64,000 nt of DNA from Symsagittifera roscoffensis. Lineage: Eukaryota; Xenacoelomorpha; Acoela; Convolutidae. The translations under genes and the position numbers were made by a program. This document shows positions 33,801 through 45,800 of this stretch, in pieces. A model generated the notes under the pieces. The model saw nothing but the letters and a program-made list of their open reading frames with translations. It made no database searches and had not been told where the DNA came from. Within the stretch, counting starts at the first letter, position 1, and every line of letters begins with the position of its first letter. The DNA is taken from contig NC_087069.1 of assembly GCF_963678635.1 (NCBI RefSeq), positions 22,476,360-22,540,359 on the forward strand. The letters are read 5' to 3'.

Positions 33801-36800
33801 CGCTGTATTTTTTCACGGCACAAGGTTGCAATTTTCAGCTCCCGAACTTTTTGCAAAAATTTATTGACGAAGATAAATAAATTGAAGGTTCCACTTAAAT
33901 TTTGTGTGATGTGGTTGCAGAGTTTTCCGATACAAAACTTTCAAAGTTGCTAAGGGTCTGTTTGGCGTCAAGATATTGTCGGACTTTAGACATGATTTCA
34001 TCATTTTTGTGTGTTAAAAGCTCTAACCAATAATCCAAGGCTGTTGTGTTGGACTCTCGTGTGTTTAAAAAGAAATTTCTGGAGACTGCATTTTACAAGG
34101 TTTCTTTACATTTTAAAAGCCATTGATTGAGTTTAAGAGTGCGTTCTTTCCTTTCGTGGATTACATATGGCTCTCTTTCAAATTTCGTTCTAGCTAGCGT
34201 AAGACGGTTGATCTTATCGGCAAAATTGGACGATGAGCGTCAGGCAAAACTGGACGATGAGCGTGAGACAACTCCTGCTAGCAAAACCCAAGGTAAGAAA
34301 AAGACACGTGTTTTCAGCTCGAAAAAATTCTGACTGAACGCAAGAATTGCTATGAGCAACTTCATCTGGCCTATTAACCTAGAGTTAACAGTTAAAAGAT
34401 GCTAGCAACTCACTAAATTTAACTTCCAATAAATTGAAATAAATTTAATTGACAAGGAAACAAAAAACTAGAATCGTTTAAAACTTATGGAAAAACTTTG
34501 AATTAAAACGGAAAAGTTAAGGGGATATTCTGGGCGACCAGTTTACTTTGCTTCCTTCTGAATGCTTTTTGTTGATTTGGTTAGATTATTCCTTTTTTCG
34601 CTTAACTTCGTCAACAATGGTTTTAAAGTTTGGGCTGTATCGAGAAATTATGGTTAAAACTTTAAATTCGAGACGAGAGGGGCAGAAAGGGTCAAACTGA
34701 GAGAATATTGTCTGTCCCTTCTCGGTGACAATTAATGGTTGGAAACATTCGATTTCTTTTTCTTTTTGAAAATGGATTTAATTGCACAGTGGACACATTT
34801 TCAAAACTGTTGATTTTATGCCAACTTATTGATTTATTGATTAAATCATGCCACAAAACAATATCCTTCCGGGAAGCTTACTGTGGATTGTGTAAACTAA
34901 TTTGCACTGTTGTTTTTTTGCTTGAACTGTTTTAAGTTTCCGACAACCCCCAGGAGGAAAACCTGAGACAAGAAATCGGCTTAAACAACTCACTCAACAA
35001 ACCGAAAGTCGGAGCGGAGAAAATATTTTTTAGAACACAAACATTCAAAGTTTTCGTGTTTTACTACGTTTTGGGCAAATAAAATGAAATTCTCGATCAA
35101 TTTCTTTCTAGGGTGTTCAAACCTTTTTTAACTTTAATCTATTTAGGAAAACTTTTAAGCAGTTTTTCTGAGGTTGATGGAATTTGCGTTCAAGTTAGTT
35201 TAACGAGTATTAGGGTCATTTTTTGTTCGGTTTGTACTCACGCTTCATTGTACGAACGTTTACAGCAAAAAAATTAAGACTAAAATTTAACGTTCTTTCA
35301 TTTTTTTGACTATTTTTTTTTCTTTGGAAATTTTGGTCTCCGATGTCAATCAGCGTCTAGTGGTATACAGAGTTTCAGTGCAGTTGTGAAGTCGTCTTGC
35401 TGCTGGCTAGGACAGAAGCAAGGTCCTGTGAGTACTGAGCTAAGATTGTCAGTCTGGAGTGGTTGATCTCAGAATTGATAAGAAATTGTTTTGTCAAGAG
35501 GGGACAGCGTTGGAAAGAAAATTTTAATTCCAACATAAAGTAATAACTTACTTGATCGATTTCTTTTAGGGCAAAAACCTAATTTTTTCCATTAATCACC
35601 CAGAGTCGCGTCATCAAAACGTTCTTATGACAATAAGAATAGTCGTTTGAACGGTCGGGAAAAACTCAAAAGAACATTTGGATTCAGGGTTTACAGATTA
35701 ATTGTTAACATTTTTTCCAATAATTTGTACATTTTTCTATTCAGAAGCTTTCACCAAACCTCTGCAAACCAAAATCATTTTTATGAAGAATTCAGTATAT
35801 CATAGTTTTTTGCAACAAGTTGAAGCTGAGCAAAAAAAATTTTCATTAACTACGGCCAACAAACAAATTCAATCAAAAATTGAAACAAGAAAAAAAGACT
35901 GAATTTAGGTCAAGTTTTAAATCCTAAGGTTAAAGTGTTTTTTTTTAAGTTTAAGGTAAGATTTTGGTTCCTTAAAACTGACCCGAATATGTTAAATGAA
36001 ATGACTTCAAAATAAAACAGACGCTTAGTTAGCCACGCTCTTAGTCCCTCCTAGGTAATTATTCAATACCTCAGTTTGTGGCGAAGTTTGTTCTAAAGGA
36101 CGCCAACCTATACTGGAGAAAAAAGCGAAGCAACTAGAAAAATTGAGAAAAACAAACGAGTTAACGTTTTTGAAAAGACGAAATAACTTGGTAACTACAA
36201 TGTTAGTTTTTGCCCCTAGGTAGTCTTAACCTAAGTTTTATTTGAGAAAATCACAAAGAAAAATCAAACTTGAATACCCACTAAACGAATCGTATTTTTC
36301 AAAACCGTAAGCTTACCCTCTTTCCCCTGCACATTTGAAATTCAGTTTCGGGCTCTTTTCCAATTACCTTCCCCCCTAATTTGTTGATTTTTGTCATCAA
36401 TTTTTGAACCAAAATTTGTTTTGAGACAGTTCCAACAAAAGAGTATTGGAAAACTAACAAAAAATTCTTTCAACGAAAATGCATGAAAAAACTTTATAAT
36501 TGAGCTGTATCGAGCTGTTGAAATTGTGTTCTATCAAAAAAACTTTCGATTGCATTTCTACAAAACAGAAAATTTCACATAGAACAATATACTGTGACTG
36601 CCGTCATGAGATGAAATTAATTATTGACGATAGCTAAGATCCATAGTGGTGTTGTAAGAAAAAAAGCAGAAAACAAAAAAAAATTGAAACAGCAAATTGG
36701 TTAGAAGGCACTTTTCTGAGCCATCAACAGGTTATATTTTTTTGTATTGCTGGTCGGAAAAATAAACTTCGATCGAATTTTGCGAAATTGAACTTGGAAT

Positions 36801-39800
36801 AGGCCATTCAACGTGTTCCTATGACAATAAGGACGGTCGGGGAAAACGCAAAAGTACAAGTTGAATTCAGAGTTTACAGAATAATTGGTAAGGTTTTTTC
36901 CTATAGGTCGAACAATTATTTTCCATTTACGATTATTTAGCAACTGCGGAAAGTCGGCATTTGAACAACTGTCATCAAACTGAACGATTTTGTGAACATT
37001 TCAATATATCATAATTTGTTGCAATAAGTTGATGCTGACCAGAAAAAAATTTCATCAACTACGGCCAACAATCAAACTACGGCAAAAACCGAAACAAGAG
37101 TTAATTTACTTCAAGTTTAATATCTAATGTTGAAGGATTTTTTTAAGTTTCAAGTAACCTTTTTGCCAAAAAAATTATACGAAATGACTACATTATAGAA
37201 CAGACGCATAGTTAGCCGATCGCAAAACTCGCACCCTGTCTCGCTCCTTTGGGGGCGGAGGATGAGTTTTGCGATCGGCTGGGTGTACTCGCCGGTTGCC
37301 GATCTAATTACAGCGGACTGATCTATGTGGTCCTTTCCTTAGTTCAATGACTTGACTGGTGCGAACGGGTAATTGCCACTTGGACTTTTGTCCTCAATCA
37401 TCCAAACGAGATCTCCAGTTTTAGAGTGTGATTCTGGAGAATAAAACCATTTCGCTCCTTTGTTAAGCATTGCTACGTACTCACGGAGCCATTGAAACCA
37501 GATGACATTTGTATAGGATGAATGAAGTTTTGCTCGAAATCTAGTGACAAAAAGCTAATTGCTCGAGTCCAAGTAGGAAAGTATTCGGCGATAAGGATTC
37601 GAGATTGTTCGTATCGGAAGAAACGTGCGTGAGCGGACGGTTGTTCAGAGACTGCTCAACTAAACAACAGATGGTTATGAGGACTTCTCAGTGAGTTTTC
37701 TTGTTACCAGAATATCATAAAAAAACTTATTTTATAAAAAAAAAACTTATTTGGTGCTCATGATGAGCCTTTTCCACACACCACTATGATTCAAAGTAGA
37801 TTTATCAGAGGTTTGTGGAAGATTCTGAAAGCATTGTGTGTTATTTTGATTATAATTTCCTCAGATATGGATCGAAAAGTATTTCTGATTTGGGTATCAT
37901 ATTCATCCAAATGACTAGTCGAGACATCGCCGGTTGGAAAGATGGGTTTACTGGGTTAAAGCGGAACGGTTTAAAACCAGCAGTACTCGGTGACGGTTCG
38001 GTTTTATGTTCAGACCGATTAATTTCTTCGTTTCTTTTGTTCGACCAGTTTTCTGTCCTCTTACTTCCATAAATAATCTCCTGGTTCAAGTCTCACAAAC
38101 TGACTTTTCTTTCATGATGGGTAGCTTTGACCAATTTAACTCGATTTTCTTTGGCCAACTCTCCCAGTTATAACAGAAATTCTGCTGTTTGAAGCAAAAT
38201 TTAGCTTCATTTTGTTGTTCTATTTCTTCACGACGCAAAGTTGCAATTTTCAGCTCTCGGCTTCTATTGCTAGAAGTCATCGACGCAGATAAATGTTTTG
38301 AAGAATCCACATAATATTTTCGATATGTGGTTACAGAGCTTTTTTTTACAAAATTTTTAAAGGCTAAGGGTCTGTTTGGCGTCAAGATTTTGTCGTGCTT
38401 TTGATTGGATTTCATCGTTTTTGTATGTTAAAAGCTCTAACCAAAGTTACGAAGCTGCTTTGTCGGACTCCCGCAATTTCCACTAGGGTTCTTTACAACT
38501 TTGAAGCCGTATGATTTTAGCAGTGCGGTCTTTCCTTTCAATGGACTCAAGTAAGCACTCATGGGTTAGATCTAGCAATTTTTAAAGCTTCGTTCTACCT
38601 GGTGTAAAACGGTTGATTTTTTTGACAAAATTGGACGCCATTGCGGGCGGACACGAGGAAACGTTCGCCGTAATCGAAAACTGGTCGGTAGCCATCATAT
38701 AACGAGTGACTACTCTGAGCGTCAGACAACCCCTGCGAGCCAAATCCGAGTTAAAAAGTTAGGACGTTGTAAAAAGTTCTGGCTCAACAAAAGAATTGCT
38801 ATGAGCAATTTTATCTGCGTGGCCAGTTTAGTTTGCTTCCTTCTGAAAGCTTTTTGTTGATTTTTTTACGGTATTTCCTCTTCCGCGTAAGTTTTTCAAC
38901 AACGGTTTCAAAATTCGGGCTGTGTCATGAAATAATGGTTCAAGTTTTCAATTCGAGATGAGAAACTTGATACAAAGCCTCAAATTGCTATTAAAAGCTT
39001 TTATCTTTTGCATTTTTCTGAGAAAAAATATGATTCAGAACTGAAATAGTTAATGGGCATGTTCATGTCAAACTGGGAGAACACTGTCTGTCCCTTCTCG
39101 ATGACAGTTAATGGTTGCAGTTATTCGACTTCTATGAAATTTCAAAAGTCGATTGAATTGCAAAGAAGACAAACTTTGGAAATTTTTTGCCCACATGCCT
39201 GTTTATCGAATTGTTGATCAAGTCATGCCACAAAACAAAATCAATATGTGAAGCTAATTCTGGGTTATTATGTAAGAAATATTAATGCTAAATATTTTAG
39301 AGAAAGTCCTTTTATGGCTAAACAATTTCTTTGCAATCTATCTCTCAGCTTTCGGGGTTTAGCTTATTTGATTAAAAAGAGAGAGCTTGCTCGTAAAATG
39401 AAGCAACCATTATAGTTGTGGAGAAGGCTACTTTAAGTTATTTTGATATATTTTCAGTCACTTAGAAAAACTAAATAATGTATGACAAGGTCTTTGGGTC
39501 AACTGTACGATTACGTCTATGTGTACACGGTACTGCACACCCAAAGATAGGCGGTTCGCTTACGGACTGAAACATAAACAGGAGCGAAAATAAAGGGACA
39601 AGGTGATTGTAGTAATCTGAAAATTGGACGACCCCTAAAAGAAAAATCTGAGTTGAAAATCCATCCAAGCAAACACACACAACTACGGGGAAGAACAGGC
39701 AGTGACGTTGGAAGAACGTATTTGGGTCGATATGCGAATTTAACTATCGAACGGATTCAAAAATTGATACTAGTATAGTTGAGTTGAGTGAACTGTTAAT

Positions 39801-42800
39801 AGTGTCAGATACCACCTAGGAGTAAAACCTGAGCGAAGAAATTGGTTTGAACAACTCAAAGCAACACCTTCCAAATCGTGGTTATTGGAGAGTGACTTGA
39901 AAACACCAACATGATTTGAGGTTAAATAAGCGGAACTTATAACGCTGTCGGAATTATGCATATTCAAAAGTGGAACATTTTTTAGTGTGTCAAGATGAGC
40001 ATTAACTAGCTTTTGTGGCTGGCTTCCGAATAAGACATCTTCACACAACATACCGGAGTACGCAAATTCAGCGTTGTCATTTTTGGCTTTCCCAGTCAAG
40101 AGAATTTTCAATTATGTCAACTTGACGTCATCACTCAAACGGGCGTAGTCGACAGCGCTTACAATTTAGCTGAACCATTCATGCTAATATAAAGGATCAC
40201 CGTTGTTTTGAGACAGTTTCCATTGTGGTAGCTGATCATTTCGATTCATGATAATAATATCAGCGAGACCTTCGATAGTTAGAGGTTTTGTTCGTTATTT
40301 GGCTGATAGAGCGTCTTATTTCGATCAACATGATTGTTATCGTCAACGTTATAATAATTGAATCCTCCATCTCCGGGATCCGGAAATTGGTTGAGCTGCG
40401 AGCTAGTATACTCAGACTACGGCTAGTAGAAGTCGATTCCATTTCTGGTTAATGGAAACCTCGAGTTTGTAAAATCAAGAGTCGAGTTTGGCAAGTTTCA
40501 AATTTTTACTTTAGACGGCGGTTGAGCTAATGTTTGACTCTGGCTAATTTTCGCGGTTTGAATGAAACCAACAGGTAGCACAGTAGATTTATCAGAGGTT
40601 TGCGGTAGATTCGGAATGGATTGAGTGTTATTTTGTCTTATTTTTTTCAGATCTGGATTGAAAAAGATTTCTGATATGTTATCATATTCATCCAAATGAC
40701 TAGTCGAGACAGATATTGCCGGTCGGTATACTGGGTTAACGCGGAACCGTTTCAAAACCAGCAGCACTCGGTGACGGTTCGGTTTTATGTGCAGACTGAA
40801 GAATTTCTTCTGATGTTTTGTTCGCCCAGCTTTCTGTCCTCTTACTTCCATCAAGAATCTCCACGAGCAAGTCTCACAAACTGACTTGTCTTTCATGTAG
40901 GGTAGCTTTGGCCAACTTAACTCGATTTTCTTCAGCCAACTTTTCAAGTTTTAACAGAATTTTCTGCTGTTTCAAGCGAAGTTTAGCTTCATTTTGTCGT
41001 TCTATTTCTTCACGGCGCAAGGTTACAATTTTCAGCTCTCGGCTTCATTTGCTAGAAGTCTTTGACGCAGATAAATAGTTTATGAATTCATCATAATTGT
41101 TTTGTTATGTGGTTGCAGAGCTTTCCGTTACAAGACTTTTAAAGGCTAAGATTATGTTTGGCGTCAAGATATTGTCGTGCTCTGACAGAACTTCGTTTCA
41201 GTGTGTTAAAAGCTCTAACCAATGTTACGAAGCTGCTTTGTGGGACTCTCGCGGAGTTAAAAATAGGATTTCTTCATTTTTGGAGGCGGCATTTTCCGAC
41301 GGCGAATTCCACTAGGATTCTTCTCAATTTTCAAGCTGTTTGATTTTAACATAAAGGTAATTCCTTTCAATGGCCTCAAGTATGCATTCATGGTTCATGT
41401 CTAGCTTTTTTTAAGCTTCGTTCTAGCTAGTGCGAGACGGTTGATTTTTTTGACAAAATCGGAGGCCATTGCTGGCGGACACGAGGAGACGTTGGCGGTA
41501 ATAAAAACTGGTCGGTAGCCATCATATAACAAGTGACTACTCTGAGCGTCAGACAACCCCTGCGAGAGAAATCCGAGTTAAAAAATTAGCACGCTGTAAT
41601 AAGTTCTGGATGAACAAAAGAATTGCTATGAGCAACTTTATCTGAAAGACCAGTTTAGTTTGCTTCCTTCTGGAGGCTTTTTGTTGAATTTTTTTAGCAT
41701 ATTTCCTTTTTCGCTTAAGTTTTCAACAATGGTTTCAAAATATTGGGCTCTGTCATGAAATAATGATTCAAGTTTTCAATTCAAGATGAGAAACTTGATG
41801 CAAAGCTCTATATTGCTATTGAATAGTTTTATCTTTTGCATTTTTCTGAGAAACAATATGACTTAGAATTGAAATATTTAATGGGCATATTCCTGACAAA
41901 CGGGGAGAATAATTTCTGTCCTTTCTCGGTGACAACTAATAATTGCGGTTATTCGATTTCAATAAAATATCAAAAAATTGATTTAATTGCAAAGCGGACA
42001 AAGTTTGGAAATTTTTTGCCCACATGCCTACTTATCGAATTGTTGATCAAGTCATGCCACAAAATAATATCATTCCGGGAAGCTAACTGTGCGTTATTAT
42101 AAAAGAAACATTGATGCAAAATAATTTAGAGAAAGTTTTTTTGTGTCTAAAAAACTTCTATGCAATCTATCTCTCAGCTTTCGGGGCTTAGCCTATTTTG
42201 GTTAAAAAAAGAGAGCTTACTCGTGAAATGAAAACCATTATAGTTGTTGAAAACGCTAAATTAAGTTATTTTAAATTAGTTTTTAGACTTTTAGAAAAAA
42301 CAAAATAATGTATGACAAGGCCTTTGGGTCAACTGTACGATTACGTCTATGTTCGTACGCTACTGCTATCCCAAAGATTACAGACTAAGGCGGTTCGTTT
42401 ACGGACTGAAAGTAAACGGGCGCGAGCCTAAAAGGACAAGGTGAGTGTATTAATCCGAAAATTGGACAACTCCTAGGGGCAAAATCAGAGGTAAAAGTCA
42501 GTCTAAACAAACACATACAACTGCAGGGAAGAACATGCAGTGACGTTGGAAGAACAATTTTGTGATCGAGATGCGAATTTTGCTATCGGACTGACTCAAA
42601 AAATTGGTACTAGTATAGTCGAATTGAGTGAAATGTTATAGGTTTCAGACAACCCCTAGGAGTAAAACCTGAGAAAAAAAATTGGCTTGAAAAACTCACT
42701 CACCAAAAGGAAAATTGGGGCAGAGGCAATAAATTTGATTTTTAGAACAAAAATATAAAAAAGTTAAGTGTTTTACTACGTTCTGGGCAAAAAAATTGAA

Positions 42801-45800
42801 GTTCGAATTAAAATTTTTCAGAATTATTCGAAAATTTTTCTTCTTCCCTTAAAGTTAATTTATGATAGCCCTTTAACAGTTTTTTCTAAGTTATTTTTTG
42901 GAGTTTTTTTTCGTTGAAGTTATGTTAACGAGTTTTAAAGAATTAGGGTTGGTTTTAGTTCTTTATGTACTCGAAGTTCAATGTACAAAAATTTACAGCA
43001 AAAAAATGGGACTAAAATTTAAAATTCTTCTATTTTTTCAACTCTTTTTTACCATGGAAATTTTTGGTCTTCGATATCCTGATTGACTTTGTCTCTGACA
43101 CTATAGACGGTCGCTTCCTATCTTTAAATTGTCAATAGGGTCCTCCTCTAGATTTTTGTAGTCGTAGAAGAATTGCGGTATCAAACACTTTATTTGGTAC
43201 ACTATAGTGTATGTGCGTCAAGGGGGGTTGGAGAGGGGGTACAGCAAAAGTAAAAATAACGTAAATCGAAGATAACCTAATAACTTTTAAAAATACGAAA
43301 AACGTCATTTTTTCCCAAAAATAGCCCTTTTTTTCACTAAAATTGCTTCTAACCCGACTGTTCCCGAGTCGCGGCACCAAAATATTTCTATGACAATAAG
43401 GACGGCCGGGAAAAACTCAGAATAACAGTTGAATTCAAAGTTTTATAGAGTAACTGGTAACTTTTTTCCCCTTTATTCGAACAAGTATGTCTCATTCATA
43501 ACCTCTCACGAATATTTAGCAACTGAACATTTTTGTGAACAATTCAAAATATCATAACTAAATGCAATAAGTTGAAGCTGAACAGAAAAAAAATTTATCA
43601 ACTACGGTCAACATTCAAACGCAAGCAAAAACCAAAACAAGACCTAGTTTAGTTCAAGTTTTCATTCCTAAGGTTAGAGGGTTTTCTTAGTTTCAAGTAA
43701 CGTTTTTGCAAAAAATTGACCCAAAAAGTTCAATGTGAATAGACTACCATTATGAAAAGGACGCATAGTGAGCCGCGCTAATACAACGACTATCGACTGG
43801 AATAACTTTGTTCGAGAATTTTGTGCCCAGTTTTACTTAAGAACCCGAAAAAAATTGGTGGAAAAATCAAAACCGTCGAAATTGATGAGAGTCCTTCTGT
43901 AAAAAAAAAAATAGTAGAATAGGGGCAGAGCGGTCAGAGAACAATGGGTATTTGGAGGTATTTGCAGGGAAACCGGAGATTGTTTTTTTTCCAGTAGAGA
44001 ATTGGATTAAAGATTTGCTAATGCCTATTATGAAGAGTAGCACCGTTGCAGGCAGCAAATTAATTTCGGACGAGTGGAAATCCTACAATGATATAGGAAA
44101 ATGTGGTTATAAGCATTATACTGTTAGACACTGTGAAAATTTTCTGGATCCAGCAACAGATGGTAGTACAAACCGAGTCGAAGGAATGTGGAAAATAGCA
44201 AAATTTGAAAATAGAAAACGTTGGAGATCTCATAGAACTTTGTTAGGTTCATATCTCTTTGAATTTATGTGGCAAAAAACCAAAAACGCAGGCAAGAAAG
44301 GTTTGTTTGAAGAAATATTAGATGACATCAGTACTCTTAATTCACCAATCAAAATTCAAGTTTTCATGTTTTAAAGGGGGACTAGAAAAGAGCCCAATTT
44401 TGAAAAACCAATTTCACGATGTGAAGAAATTTTGCATGGCGATTAAACTAACAGCTGTGATATTCGTAACTATTCGTAACATCACTCGTTCAGTCATAAT
44501 AAAACTCCATAGAATCAAAAATTTGCAAGTTTTTTCACAAGCCGAGCAATAAACGTGACGTGAAGTTGAATCTCTCGAAATTTTCGGTACTTTCTCATAA
44601 ATTTGGATCAAAATGAACGAATTTTGCGCTATTTTCCTTTTCGAGGGGCTGTGGGCGTTGAAAACAGCTTTATAATTGTTATTTTGTTCACTTCGGCAAG
44701 TTTGCTTGCGTTATAACATATCAAAGGTAAATTTTCAAAATTGGATTCAAAAGTTCGGGGTACAGACGAAAATATTCATAAGAGCAAACGCTAGTTTATT
44801 AGGGAATTCTTTCGCTTTCTTGTTTTGCGTATCAACTGTCAAATGGGTTGAGAATTGCCCAATTCAACAATTATATATTGGCAAGTTCAATGTCTCTTTT
44901 CCAGCTTCGCAACCCTTCGTGAAAACACGAAGTATTGTTGTTGAAAAATTGGGCTCTTTTTCCGTCTCCCCCAGCAACAATTTTTGCTACTAAAATCTCT
45001 GTTGTCATTGTCCGGTTGTTACATCTTTTGGCATGCGCACTGATTAGGTTAACAAAAACATATTTGGTCTCTCAATTGGCGTGACAAAAGCGAGGGTTAC
45101 GCCAGAAAATTGATTCTTATGTGAGGTGGGGGATAAAAAGAACAACCGAATTATGTTCCTTTGACGCAAAGGGCTCACCGTCTGGGCTCTTTTCATTTTT
45201 CTGATTGATGTTATGAAAATTGGCATTTGAACTAATAAGGCCTTGGTAAACATAATTAGTCTTCATAATCACCCTTGTAAAACCACTTGTTAGACCATAA
45301 AAATGATGCTCGTTTGAGATGGGGGGTAAAGAAAAAGAGCCACCATCTGTCAGATTTCAGTTTTTTATTCAATTCATGAGTGAGACATTATGAGTTTATA
45401 TTTTTATGATCACATCCTTATATCTGGAATTGTTTTGAGGTTTAAATGTTGTTTGGTTGCGAAACTTTTTTCTCTAGTATATAATAATTTTGAATAGGAG
45501 CGCCCGCCAAAAAAAACTTTTTTGGTCAAAAATGTCCAAAAAGTTGCCTAAAACTGTCTTTTCTTAGCGTATTTTTTTTGTACAAAGTTGCCTGCAGAGC
45601 TCGGAAAATCTATTTGGTCGACCTAGAAAAATGTCACCTTGAAACTCCACCGAGAGAAAATCCTAGATCCGCACAGTTTCCCATCCCCATCCCCTCGTAA
45701 AATTACAAACTAAAAACTGTTCAAAACAATGTTCACACAACTTTGAATGTGAGAAATATTATAAAAATGTGTTCGGTTGTTCACGCTGAATCTTTTTCAT

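Larger units (their letters stand above)
29800..36040 (-). mobile_element. BEL/Pao element II, RT-less
   Basis: This is a minus-strand element in recognisable order: 5' LTR/leader (36,040-34,240), gag (34,240-32,887), RNase H (32,529-31,651), integrase (31,369-30,300), then the head of a 3' LTR starting TGTTAGCGCGG at 30,289. Only about 350 bp separate gag from RNase H, so protease and reverse transcriptase are absent. All coding parts are broken. It lies within intron 1 of the protease-homologue gene and in the opposite orientation. Confidence 0.75.

Noticed and set aside
36701-36943. 80-codon minus-strand ORF ending in the BEL III LTR
   Set aside because: It overlaps the LTR head shared by five copies, none of which keeps the frame.
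44676-44993. 105-codon plus-strand ORF
   Set aside because: It lies inside the TIR-bounded element, crosses the right TIR, and has no recognisable domain.
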